Source of the DNA: Capnocytophaga felis
GTDB taxonomy: Bacteria; Bacteroidota; Bacteroidia; Flavobacteriales; Flavobacteriaceae
Reading direction: 5' to 3'
Length of the DNA: 64,000 nt
NCBI RefSeq assembly: GCF_009684755.1
Contig: NZ_BLBC01000011.1
Location: 1-64,000 of the forward strand
Of this stretch, positions 25,883-34,832 are shown piece after piece (position 1 is the stretch's first letter; every line of letters begins with the position of its first letter). The notes under the pieces are model-generated. The model did not search any database and was not told where the DNA came from. It was given only the letters and a program-made list of their open reading frames with translations. The translations under genes and the position numbers were made by a program.

Positions 25883-28873
25883 TTATCTTACATACAGATA
25901 TCCTTTTTTAGTATGTTCCTTTCCTGTCATATCCTTATATTCCAGTATATAAAAATATGTTCCCGATGGCAGACGTTTACCTTTGCCCACCACACCGTTT
26001 ACATTGGAATATCCTCGGAAAACTCCGCCTCTGCGTTGATAATCTTTCGCTGCAAATACTTTCTGACCCAATTCATTAAAGATTTCAATGTGCAAATCCG
26101 TATAACGTTCAATTGGAGCAACTTTCAGGTAGTTCTCGGAAGTATTTTCAGTAGAAACTCCATTATATATGATAATATCTTCACTTGAAGAATTGTTTCC
26201 ACCACCTTGTGTATCGTTTCCACCAGATGGAGGATTGCTTCCACCACCTTGTGTATTGTCTTCCCCAGATGTATTTTTAGGTAAAACTGTTATTTTTTGG
26301 ATATGTTCAGCTCGATTTCCACAAGAATCAGAGGCTTCCCACGTATAAACAACTACTTTTTGTCCGTTTTCAGTAATTTCTTCACTTGTTTTTACTGCTG
26401 GAATCACTCCTTGACAATTATCATTGGCTTGCAATTCAATTTGAGAAGGAATTTTATCTTCCTCAACGGAAATATTTTTCGGTAATTCCCCCGAAAAAAT
26501 AGGAGCTTCATTGTCGCCTGCTATCATAATCGTTTGCATTTGCGAAATGGTCTGCCCACAAGCCGTTGCCGTATAAGTCCGTTGAATGGTTTTACCCGTT
26601 TTACAGTTACCTGTTTCTACATCCGTATGTGTTACTTGAATTTCAGTATTTTCCTCACAACCTGAAATTTGCAATCTGCTTACTGCCTGAGGTTTATCTT
26701 TTTCGCAAGATACATTCACATCCGCAGGGAAGTTGGCAAAACTCACCTGCGGAGTCGGAGGGGTTGTATCCTCTTGAACATAAATATATTGTACAAAAGT
26801 TGCCGTATTGCTACAGCCATCGGTAGCCGTCCAAGTACGAGTGATAAGTGTTGGTGTTTTTTCTTCTTTATAAGTAGGTGTTATGAATTGTGAACCACTG
26901 CCACAGGTAGAGGTTGCCATAACATTCGCTTTTTCAGGTACTTCCCCCTCTTTTACCTCAATGGTAGGCTCGGGCGTATTTTGAAAAGTAATTGCCGAAG
27001 CTTCTATTTCAAAACCTCCTCCCAAAGGATTATTATTCGTTATATCGTGGGCAATATGGTCAATTACTTCAATTTTAATAATTCCTAAACCAGAAGTGGT
27101 ACTCCCAAATTGGGTTTTCCTTCCCAACGAAATATGTGGAATGGTTACCTCTGCTGTTCCGTTGTTAGGAGCAGAAGCCAAAAGCGTATATTTATAGGTC
27201 TCGCCAAAATCGTCCGACATTAAAATACGTACTTTTGTACCACTAAATATAGTGTTATCTACATCCCACGTAAAAGTAACTTTTTCGCCTGCGGTGTACT
27301 TGTTCTTATACCCGCCCTTGATTTTAAAAGGCGTTCCACTGACGATATTTACTTTGGTATACGCTTGGTCGTAATAAACCCCGTGTGAGCTGTTAGCTAA
27401 ATCGGCATCATTTACCGCCAACCAAAAATGATACGTGCCCGTAGCAGTTGGAGAAGAATTTTCTATTTCGTACAAATCTTTTCGGTAGTAGCTTCTCTCA
27501 AAAGAAACTCTACCCGTTTGCGTGGATTTTAAAGCTAAAAACTTTGCCGAACCATCGGTAAAATACGGAAAACCATACCCGCCTACTTGATGAGCGTAGT
27601 AGTACAGTTTTTGTTGCTCCGCATCCTGTGCCGGAATATAAAACTGAAAAAACGTGTTTTGTGGCAACGTATATTCTTTTTTAATTTTTGCCGTGTTGAT
27701 GATTGGAGCCGTATTATTGAGCTTAATCCCGTAAGGAATATTGGTAATGTTTGAATTCCACTCACCCGACACCAACTGCGTACGATTTTTATCGGTATAA
27801 TACCCTATCTTTGCTAACTTTTCCCGTATAACGGCGATACTTACCAATGAAAAATAATCACGATAAGAACGAGAATTATATCCCATTACCGACATCCCAA
27901 AACTGGGTTCGGAATAATACGTCTGGCTTCCCCCATTGGTAAATGTGTGAAGCGTACCGAACAAATGCCCAATCTCGTGAGCAATAACCGCTCCATCAGC
28001 CATAGCAAAACACTGGGCTTTACGGAATTTTTCATAAACTCCTGCTGTGCTTCCCAATCCTTGTGTAGTTCCTACCTGCGGGTGAATAACCACCCCAACA
28101 TCGTAATCATTCTCTGATATTAACTTATTAATTTCAGTAGTTCCGTTATTGTGTATAAAAAGAGCGGTTTGGGCGTAATGAAATGGGTCTGTACTTGCTG
28201 TTTTGTAAATAAGTCTTTCATCGTTGACTATCTCAAATCGTACCGATACATCTCTGTGGTATAATTCGTTGAGAAAAGCCTCTGTACTTGCCCAGAATTT
28301 TTTCACTTCTTGTACATTACTTTTAAATTTATCTGAAAAATATTTGTTTGTAATGAGTAACGCCAAGCGGTACTCCCGTAAAACACCATCCGAGCGAACG
28401 CTGTGAAATTTAAGAATTTCCTTTTCTTTATCTGACAATTGACCTTCTGGACGTGCCATAGGGCGTGCTGTGTGCGAATGTTCTCCGCCACCGCAGCAGG
28501 TGCCGCATTTTCCGTCCTTTTCGGTTTTTTCTTCTGCGACAATAACTTTTTTGCCTTCCGAAGTAATGTCATACGACTTGCCCAAGAGTTTCAAATTCCC
28601 TGAAACCCCTTGATTATCAGCCGACAAAACGCCTATCATCTCGCCATTTTGATAGCACACAAAGGTTTTTATCCCCTTGATAGAATTGGGACGTTCCTGC
28701 CAAAGCAACGTTTGTTTGGGGCTGTTATCAACTGAAATTTCCCACGAAACCTCGCCTCCTTTCGAAAATAGTTGAACAACCTCCGATGTTTTTACCTGTG
28801 CAAATAATTGCTGGAAAAACAAAAAGCATAAAATAGTAATTAAATTATATCTCATTGATTTATAGTTTTTCAT
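25883..28873 (-). CDS. Secreted metzincin metalloprotease with T9SS type B-like sorting domain (copy 3 of 3)
   Basis: This exported protease is 996 residues from the ATG at 28873; a second ATG six codons in is equally close to the signal peptide (LITILCFLFFQQLFAQ). Order: a pro-region of about 120 residues, a CGTCC motif (123-127), a reprolysin-like catalytic domain with H299-E-x-x-H303-x-x-G306-x-x-H309 and a Met-turn at M330 (SVMGY), an Ig-like segment (GEKVTFTWDVDN), two or three HYR/type B-associated beta modules, a short G/N/Q linker with three 21-bp units, and a CTD ending PSGTYFYILEY...KKGYLYVR. It is the last of three tandem paralogues, 16 bp after the second. T9SS would release it or attach it to the surface. 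The substrate is unknown. Confidence 0.88.
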   Translation of the reverse strand: MKNYKSMRYNLITILCFLFFQQLFAQVKTSEVVQLFSKGGEVSWEISVDNSPKQTLLWQERPNSIKGIKTFVCYQNGEMIGVLSADNQGVSGNLKLLGKSYDITSEGKKVIVAEEKTEKDGKCGTCCGGGEHSHTARPMARPEGQLSDKEKEILKFHSVRSDGVLREYRLALLITNKYFSDKFKSNVQEVKKFWASTEAFLNELYHRDVSVRFEIVNDERLIYKTASTDPFHYAQTALFIHNNGTTEINKLISENDYDVGVVIHPQVGTTQGLGSTAGVYEKFRKAQCFAMADGAVIAHEIGHLFGTLHTFTNGGSQTYYSEPSFGMSVMGYNSRSYRDYFSLVSIAVIREKLAKIGYYTDKNRTQLVSGEWNSNITNIPYGIKLNNTAPIINTAKIKKEYTLPQNTFFQFYIPAQDAEQQKLYYYAHQVGGYGFPYFTDGSAKFLALKSTQTGRVSFERSYYRKDLYEIENSSPTATGTYHFWLAVNDADLANSSHGVYYDQAYTKVNIVSGTPFKIKGGYKNKYTAGEKVTFTWDVDNTIFSGTKVRILMSDDFGETYKYTLLASAPNNGTAEVTIPHISLGRKTQFGSTTSGLGIIKIEVIDHIAHDITNNNPLGGGFEIEASAITFQNTPEPTIEVKEGEVPEKANVMATSTCGSGSQFITPTYKEEKTPTLITRTWTATDGCSNTATFVQYIYVQEDTTPPTPQVSFANFPADVNVSCEKDKPQAVSRLQISGCEENTEIQVTHTDVETGNCKTGKTIQRTYTATACGQTISQMQTIMIAGDNEAPIFSGELPKNISVEEDKIPSQIELQANDNCQGVIPAVKTSEEITENGQKVVVYTWEASDSCGNRAEHIQKITVLPKNTSGEDNTQGGGSNPPSGGNDTQGGGNNSSSEDIIIYNGVSTENTSENYLKVAPIERYTDLHIEIFNELGQKVFAAKDYQRRGGVFRGYSNVNGVVGKGKRLPSGTYFYILEYKDMTGKEHTKKGYLYVR
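26196..26258 (-). repeat. Three 21-bp linker repeats in protease copy 3
   Basis: Three in-frame 21-bp units encode heptapeptides of the type NDTQGGG / NNPPSGG just before the sorting domain. The same unit occurs eight times in protease copy 2 (29203-29370). Confidence 0.85.
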
Positions 28874-28889
28874 TAAACAAAATGTGAAT

Positions 28890-31763
28890 TTACCTCACAT
28901 ATAAGTATCCCGATTTTTGACTCATTTTTTTGTCTTGGTCTTTATATTTCAACACGTAAAAATACGTTCCTGATGGCAAACGTTTGCCTTTGCCTACTAC
29001 GCCTTTCACGTTGGAATATCCCCTGAAAACACCGCCTTTGCGTTGATAGTCTTTGGCTTGGAATACTTTCTGACCCAATTCGTTAAAAATTTCGATATGC
29101 AAATCCGTGTAACGGTCAATTGGGGCAACTTTCAGATAGTTTTCGGAAGTATTTTCAGTAGAAACTCCATTATATATGATGATATCTTCACTTGAAGAAT
29201 TGTTTCCACCACCTTGTGTATCGTTCCCACCAGATGGAGGATTGTTTCCACCACTTTGTGTATCGTTTCCACTACCTTGTGCATCACTTCCACTACCTTG
29301 TGCATCACTTCCAATACCTTGTGCATCACTTCCAATACCTTGTGCATCACTTTCACCACCTTGTGTATTGTCTTCCCCAGATGTGTTTTTAGGCAAAATA
29401 GTTATTTTTTGAATATGTTCAGCTTGATTTCCGCAAGAATCAGATGCTTTCCAACGATAAACAACTACTTTTTGTCCGTTTTCAGTAATTTCTTCACGTG
29501 TTTTTTCTGTTGGAACTGCTCCTTCACAATTATCATTGGCTTTCAAATCAATTTGAGAAGGAATTTTATCTTCCTCAACGGAAATATGCTGTGGAAGCTC
29601 GCCCGAAAAAGTAGGAGCCTCATTATCGGAGACCGTGATGAGTTGAGTAAGGACAATCGGAGTGCTTCCGCAGTTATCAGAAGCGGTATAGGTACGTTCA
29701 AGTACATACTGATTGATACAAGTGTGATTTCTGACTGTTTCAGTAACTTTCACGGAAGGATTACAACCGCCATCAACCGCTAAAGTTTGTGCAACAGGGA
29801 TATCATTCACACAAGCAACCGTTTCATTTTGAGGCAACACACCTACGAATTGCAATGGCAACAACGGGTTGTTGGTTCTGGGAATAATTTTAAAGCCACC
29901 GTAAGGCACTCTTTTGTTATTCGAAATTTTGTATGGTGTTACATTCGTGATAGCATAAGCAATATGGTCAAGTACTTCCACTTTGAAAACACCCGCCGGA
30001 AGATTTACTTTTTTGCTTTCACCGAAAGTAGTTACTCCTATCATCACATTGGGAATAGTAAACTCATACTCACCATCGTTTTCGGTTTGCTCCACAATAG
30101 TGTATTTGTAAGTTTTTCCTAAATCGTCTGAAAGTAAGATACGAACCTTACTGTTAGCGTCAAAGAAATTGCTATCAACATTCCATTGAAGAGTTACTTT
30201 ATCTCCCACTTGATATACTTCTTCTGTAGGAGATGTAATTTCAAAGGTTTTTCCTGCTTTTAAATTTACTTTCGTTTCAAAAACATCATACATTACGGGA
30301 CGTTTTTTTTGCGGATTTCCATCGCTTACGCCTAACCAAAAAGTATAGGTTCCTTGTCTAACTCTTGCTGCATCAGGGTTAAATCCTCCAAAATCAGTAT
30401 AAAGAGGTTGAAAAGAAATAACGTTGTGTTTGGTTCCTTTAAGGGTAATAAATTTAGCATTTTTTTCTTTACGTATGTCTGCCTGATGTGCCATATACGT
30501 CAATTCGGTATCATCAGGGTCAGTAGCTGGAATTTCAAACTGAAAATAGGTGTACTCGGGCAAATCATAGCTTTTTTTGAGTTTACTACGATCTATCACA
30601 GGAGGATTATTGGCTATTTTCTCCCCAAATGGGTGATTAATATGGTCAAAAGAAGAATGCTTAATCAACTTTGTGCGGGCTTTATCTTCATAATAATGCA
30701 ATTGAGCCAATCGGTTACGAATAAAATGAATACTCACAAGTGAAAAGAAATCACGCGGCTCTCCGTAACTCATTATGGATTGTCCTTTACCGGTTTCGGT
30801 ATAGTAAGTGGCTTCTCCACCTGTGGTAAATGTGTGTGAAGAATTGAACATATGTCCCATTTCGTGAGCAATAAGGTCTAAAACAGGAACCGCCATTGCC
30901 CCTCCTTTTGCATAACCATAAGCTCCATCAAGGTGAGCAAGTCCACCTACCCAAGATCCACGTTCCAATTTCATAATAGGGGTCATCACCACTCCAAAAT
31001 CATAGTTTTCCCTTCCCAAAATACTATCAAGGTCATTGGTGGCTCTGTTAATCATTTTCTCTCCTGTATCCGCTTTAAAACGATCGGTGTTGGCATCTGT
31101 GATAATCAACTTTTCATCATTAATCACTTCAAAACGAACTCCTATTTCACGCATAAATAGGGCATTAAGTTGTACTTCAATATTCGCCCAGAAATTTTTT
31201 ACATTTTCAATACTCCCTTTGAACACACGTTCACTTTCCGTAAACGATGCGTAAGAAACTGGCAGTGCCAAACGATAGGTAAAAAGCACATCGCGGTTGG
31301 CTATTTTATTCTCACTTGTAGTGCTACTTGCCTGAAGTTTAGGTTTACCTGTTTTTGAAGGCTTACAAGAGCCATCTTTGCAAACCCCACATTCGTGTCC
31401 GTTTTCCGAAGAAATCACCAAAAATCCTTCCGAATTGGTAGTAAACTGAATACGAGCGTGTTTCCACGTAACTTCACCCGAAACAGCCTTTTTATTTATG
31501 GAAAGAATTCCTACCAGTTCACTCTCTTGAAAACTAACAAAAGTGCGGACTCCTTCTTTTTTGGTGAAGGAGGTTTCTTGTTCATTCCATCGCAACGAAA
31601 GGGTTTCACTTCGCGATACTGGAACATCCCAAATAACATCATTACTTTTTGAAAACAAATCAATTACGTCAACTGACTTAATTTGTGTTTTAAAAGTTTC
31701 CTGTGAATAAAGAATATTCAAAGCCACCATAAAACAACATAAAAAAGTTACTAAACGCCTCAT
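28890..31763 (-). CDS. Secreted metzincin metalloprotease with T9SS type B-like sorting domain (copy 2 of 3)
   Basis: This 957-residue protease is a paralogue of its two neighbours. The signal peptide (LVTFLCCFMVALNILYSQ) is followed by the shared pro-region, CGVCKDGSC at 125-133, and the catalytic domain with H300-E-x-x-H304 and H310, then the Met-turn M331 (SIMSYG). The usual glycine of HExxHxxGxxH is replaced by N307. An Ig-like segment and HYR-like modules follow. A linker of eight heptapeptides (SDAQGSG-type) precedes a CTD nearly the same as in copy 3. The gaps to copy 1 (60 bp) and copy 3 (16 bp) have no terminator, so the three form one operon. Activity is likely but the N307 change is worth testing. 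Confidence 0.87.
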   Translation of the reverse strand: MRRLVTFLCCFMVALNILYSQETFKTQIKSVDVIDLFSKSNDVIWDVPVSRSETLSLRWNEQETSFTKKEGVRTFVSFQESELVGILSINKKAVSGEVTWKHARIQFTTNSEGFLVISSENGHECGVCKDGSCKPSKTGKPKLQASSTTSENKIANRDVLFTYRLALPVSYASFTESERVFKGSIENVKNFWANIEVQLNALFMREIGVRFEVINDEKLIITDANTDRFKADTGEKMINRATNDLDSILGRENYDFGVVMTPIMKLERGSWVGGLAHLDGAYGYAKGGAMAVPVLDLIAHEMGHMFNSSHTFTTGGEATYYTETGKGQSIMSYGEPRDFFSLVSIHFIRNRLAQLHYYEDKARTKLIKHSSFDHINHPFGEKIANNPPVIDRSKLKKSYDLPEYTYFQFEIPATDPDDTELTYMAHQADIRKEKNAKFITLKGTKHNVISFQPLYTDFGGFNPDAARVRQGTYTFWLGVSDGNPQKKRPVMYDVFETKVNLKAGKTFEITSPTEEVYQVGDKVTLQWNVDSNFFDANSKVRILLSDDLGKTYKYTIVEQTENDGEYEFTIPNVMIGVTTFGESKKVNLPAGVFKVEVLDHIAYAITNVTPYKISNNKRVPYGGFKIIPRTNNPLLPLQFVGVLPQNETVACVNDIPVAQTLAVDGGCNPSVKVTETVRNHTCINQYVLERTYTASDNCGSTPIVLTQLITVSDNEAPTFSGELPQHISVEEDKIPSQIDLKANDNCEGAVPTEKTREEITENGQKVVVYRWKASDSCGNQAEHIQKITILPKNTSGEDNTQGGESDAQGIGSDAQGIGSDAQGSGSDAQGSGNDTQSGGNNPPSGGNDTQGGGNNSSSEDIIIYNGVSTENTSENYLKVAPIDRYTDLHIEIFNELGQKVFQAKDYQRKGGVFRGYSNVKGVVGKGKRLPSGTYFYVLKYKDQDKKMSQKSGYLYVR
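29203..29370 (-). repeat. Eight 21-bp linker repeats in protease copy 2
   Basis: Eight consecutive 21-bp units, in frame, encode SDAQGIG, SDAQGSG, NDTQSGG and related heptapeptides between the last beta module and the sorting domain. Neighbouring units are nearly identical at the DNA level, as expected for slippage or recombination. Confidence 0.9.
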
Positions 31764-31823
31764 ATTTTTATTATTATATTACCTAAAAACAAACAGAAAC
31801 TACGTTACAGGGTTTCCATATAA

Positions 31824-34643
31824 TTACCTAACATACAAATATCCCTTTTTGGTATGTTTTTTCCCCGTCATATCCTGATAATTGAGTATGTAAAAATATG
31901 TACCCGATGGCAGACGTTTACCTTTACCCACCACGCCTTTCACATTGGAATATCCTCGGAAAACTCCGCCTCTGCGTTGATAATCTTTCGCTTCAAATAC
32001 TTTCTGACCCAATTCATTAAAAATTTCAATATGCAAATCCGTATAACGCTCAATCGGGGCAACTTTCAGATAGTTTTCAGAACCTGCCTCAGCAGAAACT
32101 CCGTTGTAAACCACCCACGCCTCGTTATCCAAATTCGGTTTAACTATGTCAGAAGCATTTTTATCATCAGATAAGTCATTTCCACTATCGGGATTGTCTG
32201 TTTTTCCATCAGAAGAGCTATTTTCGCTGTCGGAATTATTGGTTTCCTCATCAGAAGAGCCTTTTTCGTTGTCGGAATTATCTGTTCTTCCATCAGAAGA
32301 ATCATTTTCGTTGTCGGAACTGTCAGTTTCTCCATCAGAAGAACTATTTCCGCTATCGGAATTATCGGTTTCTCCATCAGAAGAGCTATTTCCATTGTCG
32401 GAACTGTCTGTTTCTCCATCAGAAGAACCATTTTCGTTGTCGGAATTATTAATTTCCTCATCAGAAAAATCGTCTTCAACTTCTTCTTTAAAAGGTTCTT
32501 CCTGTTTCTCTATGTAAATCAACTGTACGAAAGTGGATTCTTTCTGACATTTATCCTTTGCCGTCCATTTGCGTGTGATGATTTTGTCGTATTGTGAAAC
32601 GTTTTCGTCAATATGTTCCTCAAATGTAATCTCCACTCCTCCTCTTCTTCGACATTGGGTAGTAGCTTTCACTTCGTGTTTTACGGGAACTTCACTTCCG
32701 TGAGGCAAAACGACATAGCTTTCCGGTACATCGGTAAAGGTGATTTCCGTAGCAGGGTCTAATTCAAAGCCTCCGGCAAATTGACGTCGTTCATTCAGCG
32801 GATTAATTGCCGATAGTGCATACGCAATATGGTCAATTACCTCTACTTTGATAACTCCCGCACGTACGCGACTTATATTATTCTTGTAAGCCACCGAACC
32901 GAATTTCGTATGTGGCATCACCAACTCACATTCTCCGTCGTTTTCGGTATTTTCAGCCAGCGTATATTTAAAAGTTTTACCAAAATCATCGGAAAGTGAT
33001 ATGCGTACGCGTGTATTTGCAAAAACCTTCGGGTCAGCCTCCCATCGGAGTGTAAATTTCTCACCTGCGTGGTACAATATCCCTAAAGGCGAAGTAATCC
33101 GAAAAGGCTTGGCATCAACCACCTCTACCAACGAATTGCGTGTGTCATAGCGTACCACCTCATCAGAACGTAAATGTGCGTCTTTGCCCGTACTTACGCC
33201 CACCAAAAAAGTAAAACGATTGCCCACAGCCGTATGAAAAGATGTTTCCAAGTAGCCCGAACTACCATACACCTCCTCAAAAGCTATACGAGAATGTTCG
33301 GAAGGTTTGTGTGTGTAGAATTTGGCACGCGACACCCGATTTATAGCCTTATCAGCGGGATGTGCCATATATAAAAGTCGGTTTTTATCAGGGTAAGAAG
33401 CCCTTATGTTGAATGCAAAAAAGGTATTTGGCGGAATTTTATAGTTTTCCTTAACGGAAGACAGATCGAGCTTAGGTGCCGAAGAAGTAGTTTTTATTCC
33501 CAAAGGAAAATTATCGTAATTGGGAGTTGCCGTTTTTTTACCCGCAGTTTTATTGCGATGAGCATTGGTATAGTACGGAATTCCGAGTAGGTCAGTTCGC
33601 ATATCTATCAAACTTACCAACGAAAAAAAATTCTGAGGCGTTCCGTATCCCATTACCGATTGCCCCAAACCGGTTTCCGTTTTGTGCGAATATCCTGAAG
33701 TATTGCTTCCTTGTTCGTGTACGTGTGAAGCCCCAAACAAATGCCCCAACTCGTGAGCGATGGCGTGCAAATTGGTACTTGCTGTTGTTGCCGATGCCTT
33801 ATTTTTATTGAAATATCCGAAAGATTTATACGCCAAACCGTGGGCAGCTGCCGTAGTTCGCGACAAAAATAGTCCCATATCATAATTTTCACTACCGATG
33901 AGTTTGTTTATCTCATTGGTTGCCGCACTGATAATGTACTTCGAACCTGCATTCGTAAAGACTTCCTTTTCAGAAGTGTCAAGTATGAGGCGTTCGTCAT
34001 CAACCAATTCAAAACGAACCCCCACATCACGCATATAGATTTCGTTAAGTCCTGCCTGTGTCGTTGCCCAAAAGGCTTTTACACGTTGTTTATCACTCTG
34101 AAAATGTGTCGTAAAGAAATTATAAGCCACGGGCAAAGCCAAACGATACACACGCAACACGTTATCATCAGGAACGGGCTTAACGATGGTTTTGGGCGTC
34201 TGTGTACTTTCTTCCGATGCTGAAGGACGTGCCGTATGGTTTGCCTTTTCGGAAGATTGGCAGCAAAGTCCGCATTTCGGGATTGTACTGCTATGAAGAA
34301 TAAGAAAGCCGTCGTTTGACGTATCAATATGCACCTCCCCTTTTTCGGTAAAAATATTTCCGAAAACCTTTCCGCCAGAAATGGAAATAATCGCCCTAAA
34401 ATCAGTCAATTCATATCCTACAAAGGTACGAATATTTTCCTTTTGGGTAAAAGAAGATACACGCTCCTGCCATAGTAAAATCCGCTTTTGGTGTTGCGAA
34501 ACGGGTAATTCCCAACGGAATGTTTTCTCCCCCTGTGAGAAGAATACTGAAACATCGCTCGCACGCACCGAAGTTTTAAAGAATTCCTGAGCAAAAAGCC
34601 ATTGACATACAATAAAAAGAGTTATAGTAAATTTATATTTCAT
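31824..34643 (-). CDS. Secreted metzincin metalloprotease with acidic repeat linker and T9SS type B-like sorting domain (copy 1 of 3)
   Basis: This 939-residue protease, first of the triplet, starts at the ATG at 34643; the upstream frame begins with GTG and lacks signal-peptide character. Order: signal peptide (FTITLFIVCQWLFAQ), pro-region, CGLCC at 124-128, catalytic domain with H297-E-x-x-H301-x-x-G304-x-x-H307 and Met-turn M331 (SVMGYG), Ig-like segment, one type B-associated module, a strongly acidic Ser/Asp/Glu linker of seven 14-residue units, and the CTD ending KKGYLYVR. Its linker differs in kind from those of the other two copies, whereas the CTD is almost identical at the DNA level. 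A TAAATTTG -7 element lies on the minus strand at 34709-34702, 58 bp upstream of the ATG. Confidence 0.87.
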   Translation of the reverse strand: MKYKFTITLFIVCQWLFAQEFFKTSVRASDVSVFFSQGEKTFRWELPVSQHQKRILLWQERVSSFTQKENIRTFVGYELTDFRAIISISGGKVFGNIFTEKGEVHIDTSNDGFLILHSSTIPKCGLCCQSSEKANHTARPSASEESTQTPKTIVKPVPDDNVLRVYRLALPVAYNFFTTHFQSDKQRVKAFWATTQAGLNEIYMRDVGVRFELVDDERLILDTSEKEVFTNAGSKYIISAATNEINKLIGSENYDMGLFLSRTTAAAHGLAYKSFGYFNKNKASATTASTNLHAIAHELGHLFGASHVHEQGSNTSGYSHKTETGLGQSVMGYGTPQNFFSLVSLIDMRTDLLGIPYYTNAHRNKTAGKKTATPNYDNFPLGIKTTSSAPKLDLSSVKENYKIPPNTFFAFNIRASYPDKNRLLYMAHPADKAINRVSRAKFYTHKPSEHSRIAFEEVYGSSGYLETSFHTAVGNRFTFLVGVSTGKDAHLRSDEVVRYDTRNSLVEVVDAKPFRITSPLGILYHAGEKFTLRWEADPKVFANTRVRISLSDDFGKTFKYTLAENTENDGECELVMPHTKFGSVAYKNNISRVRAGVIKVEVIDHIAYALSAINPLNERRQFAGGFELDPATEITFTDVPESYVVLPHGSEVPVKHEVKATTQCRRRGGVEITFEEHIDENVSQYDKIITRKWTAKDKCQKESTFVQLIYIEKQEEPFKEEVEDDFSDEEINNSDNENGSSDGETDSSDNGNSSSDGETDNSDSGNSSSDGETDSSDNENDSSDGRTDNSDNEKGSSDEETNNSDSENSSSDGKTDNPDSGNDLSDDKNASDIVKPNLDNEAWVVYNGVSAEAGSENYLKVAPIERYTDLHIEIFNELGQKVFEAKDYQRRGGVFRGYSNVKGVVGKGKRLPSGTYFYILNYQDMTGKKHTKKGYLYVR
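32179..32472 (-). repeat. Seven 42-bp acidic linker repeats in protease copy 1
   Basis: Seven exact-length 42-bp units encode 14-residue peptides of the type SSSDGETDNSDSGN. The array lies between the beta modules and the sorting domain. The opposite strand is also open through it, which is a side effect of codon use and not a gene. Confidence 0.9.
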
Positions 34644-34790
34644 CAGTTTGTTTAATTTGTTTGTCTTACAATGGGACACAACATTAACACAATTCAGGGG
34701 GCAAATTTACACTTTTTTACGCAATCAAGGCACACAATTACATTTATGTTTTAAGATAAACATACGAATTTCACAAAAAATTAATAAAAA

Positions 34791-34811
34791 AGGGAGAATT
34801 TTCATCTCCCT
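34791..34811 (-). terminator. Terminator of the DUF4300-like gene
   Basis: The 7-bp arms AGGGAGA and TCTCCCT with a 7-nt loop are followed on the minus strand by a T run (TTTTTTATT). It lies about 20 bp after the stop codon. Confidence 0.75.
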
Positions 34812-34832
34812 AAATACATATTTCCTTACGTT

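Noticed and set aside
29176-29412. Plus-strand repeat-rich frames opposite protease copy 2
   Set aside because: These are shadows of the 21-bp linker repeats; no start signals, and the minus-strand protein is clearly the real product.
32179-32472. Common origin of the 42-bp acidic linker repeat and the 42-bp intergenic array
   Set aside because: Only short matches (TCGGAATT) are shared, in different context and reading; the equal period is probably chance.
32146-32517. Plus-strand open frame of 123 codons rich in Ser, Leu and Pro
   Set aside because: It is the antisense shadow of the acidic 42-bp repeats of protease copy 1; its regularity comes from the repeat.
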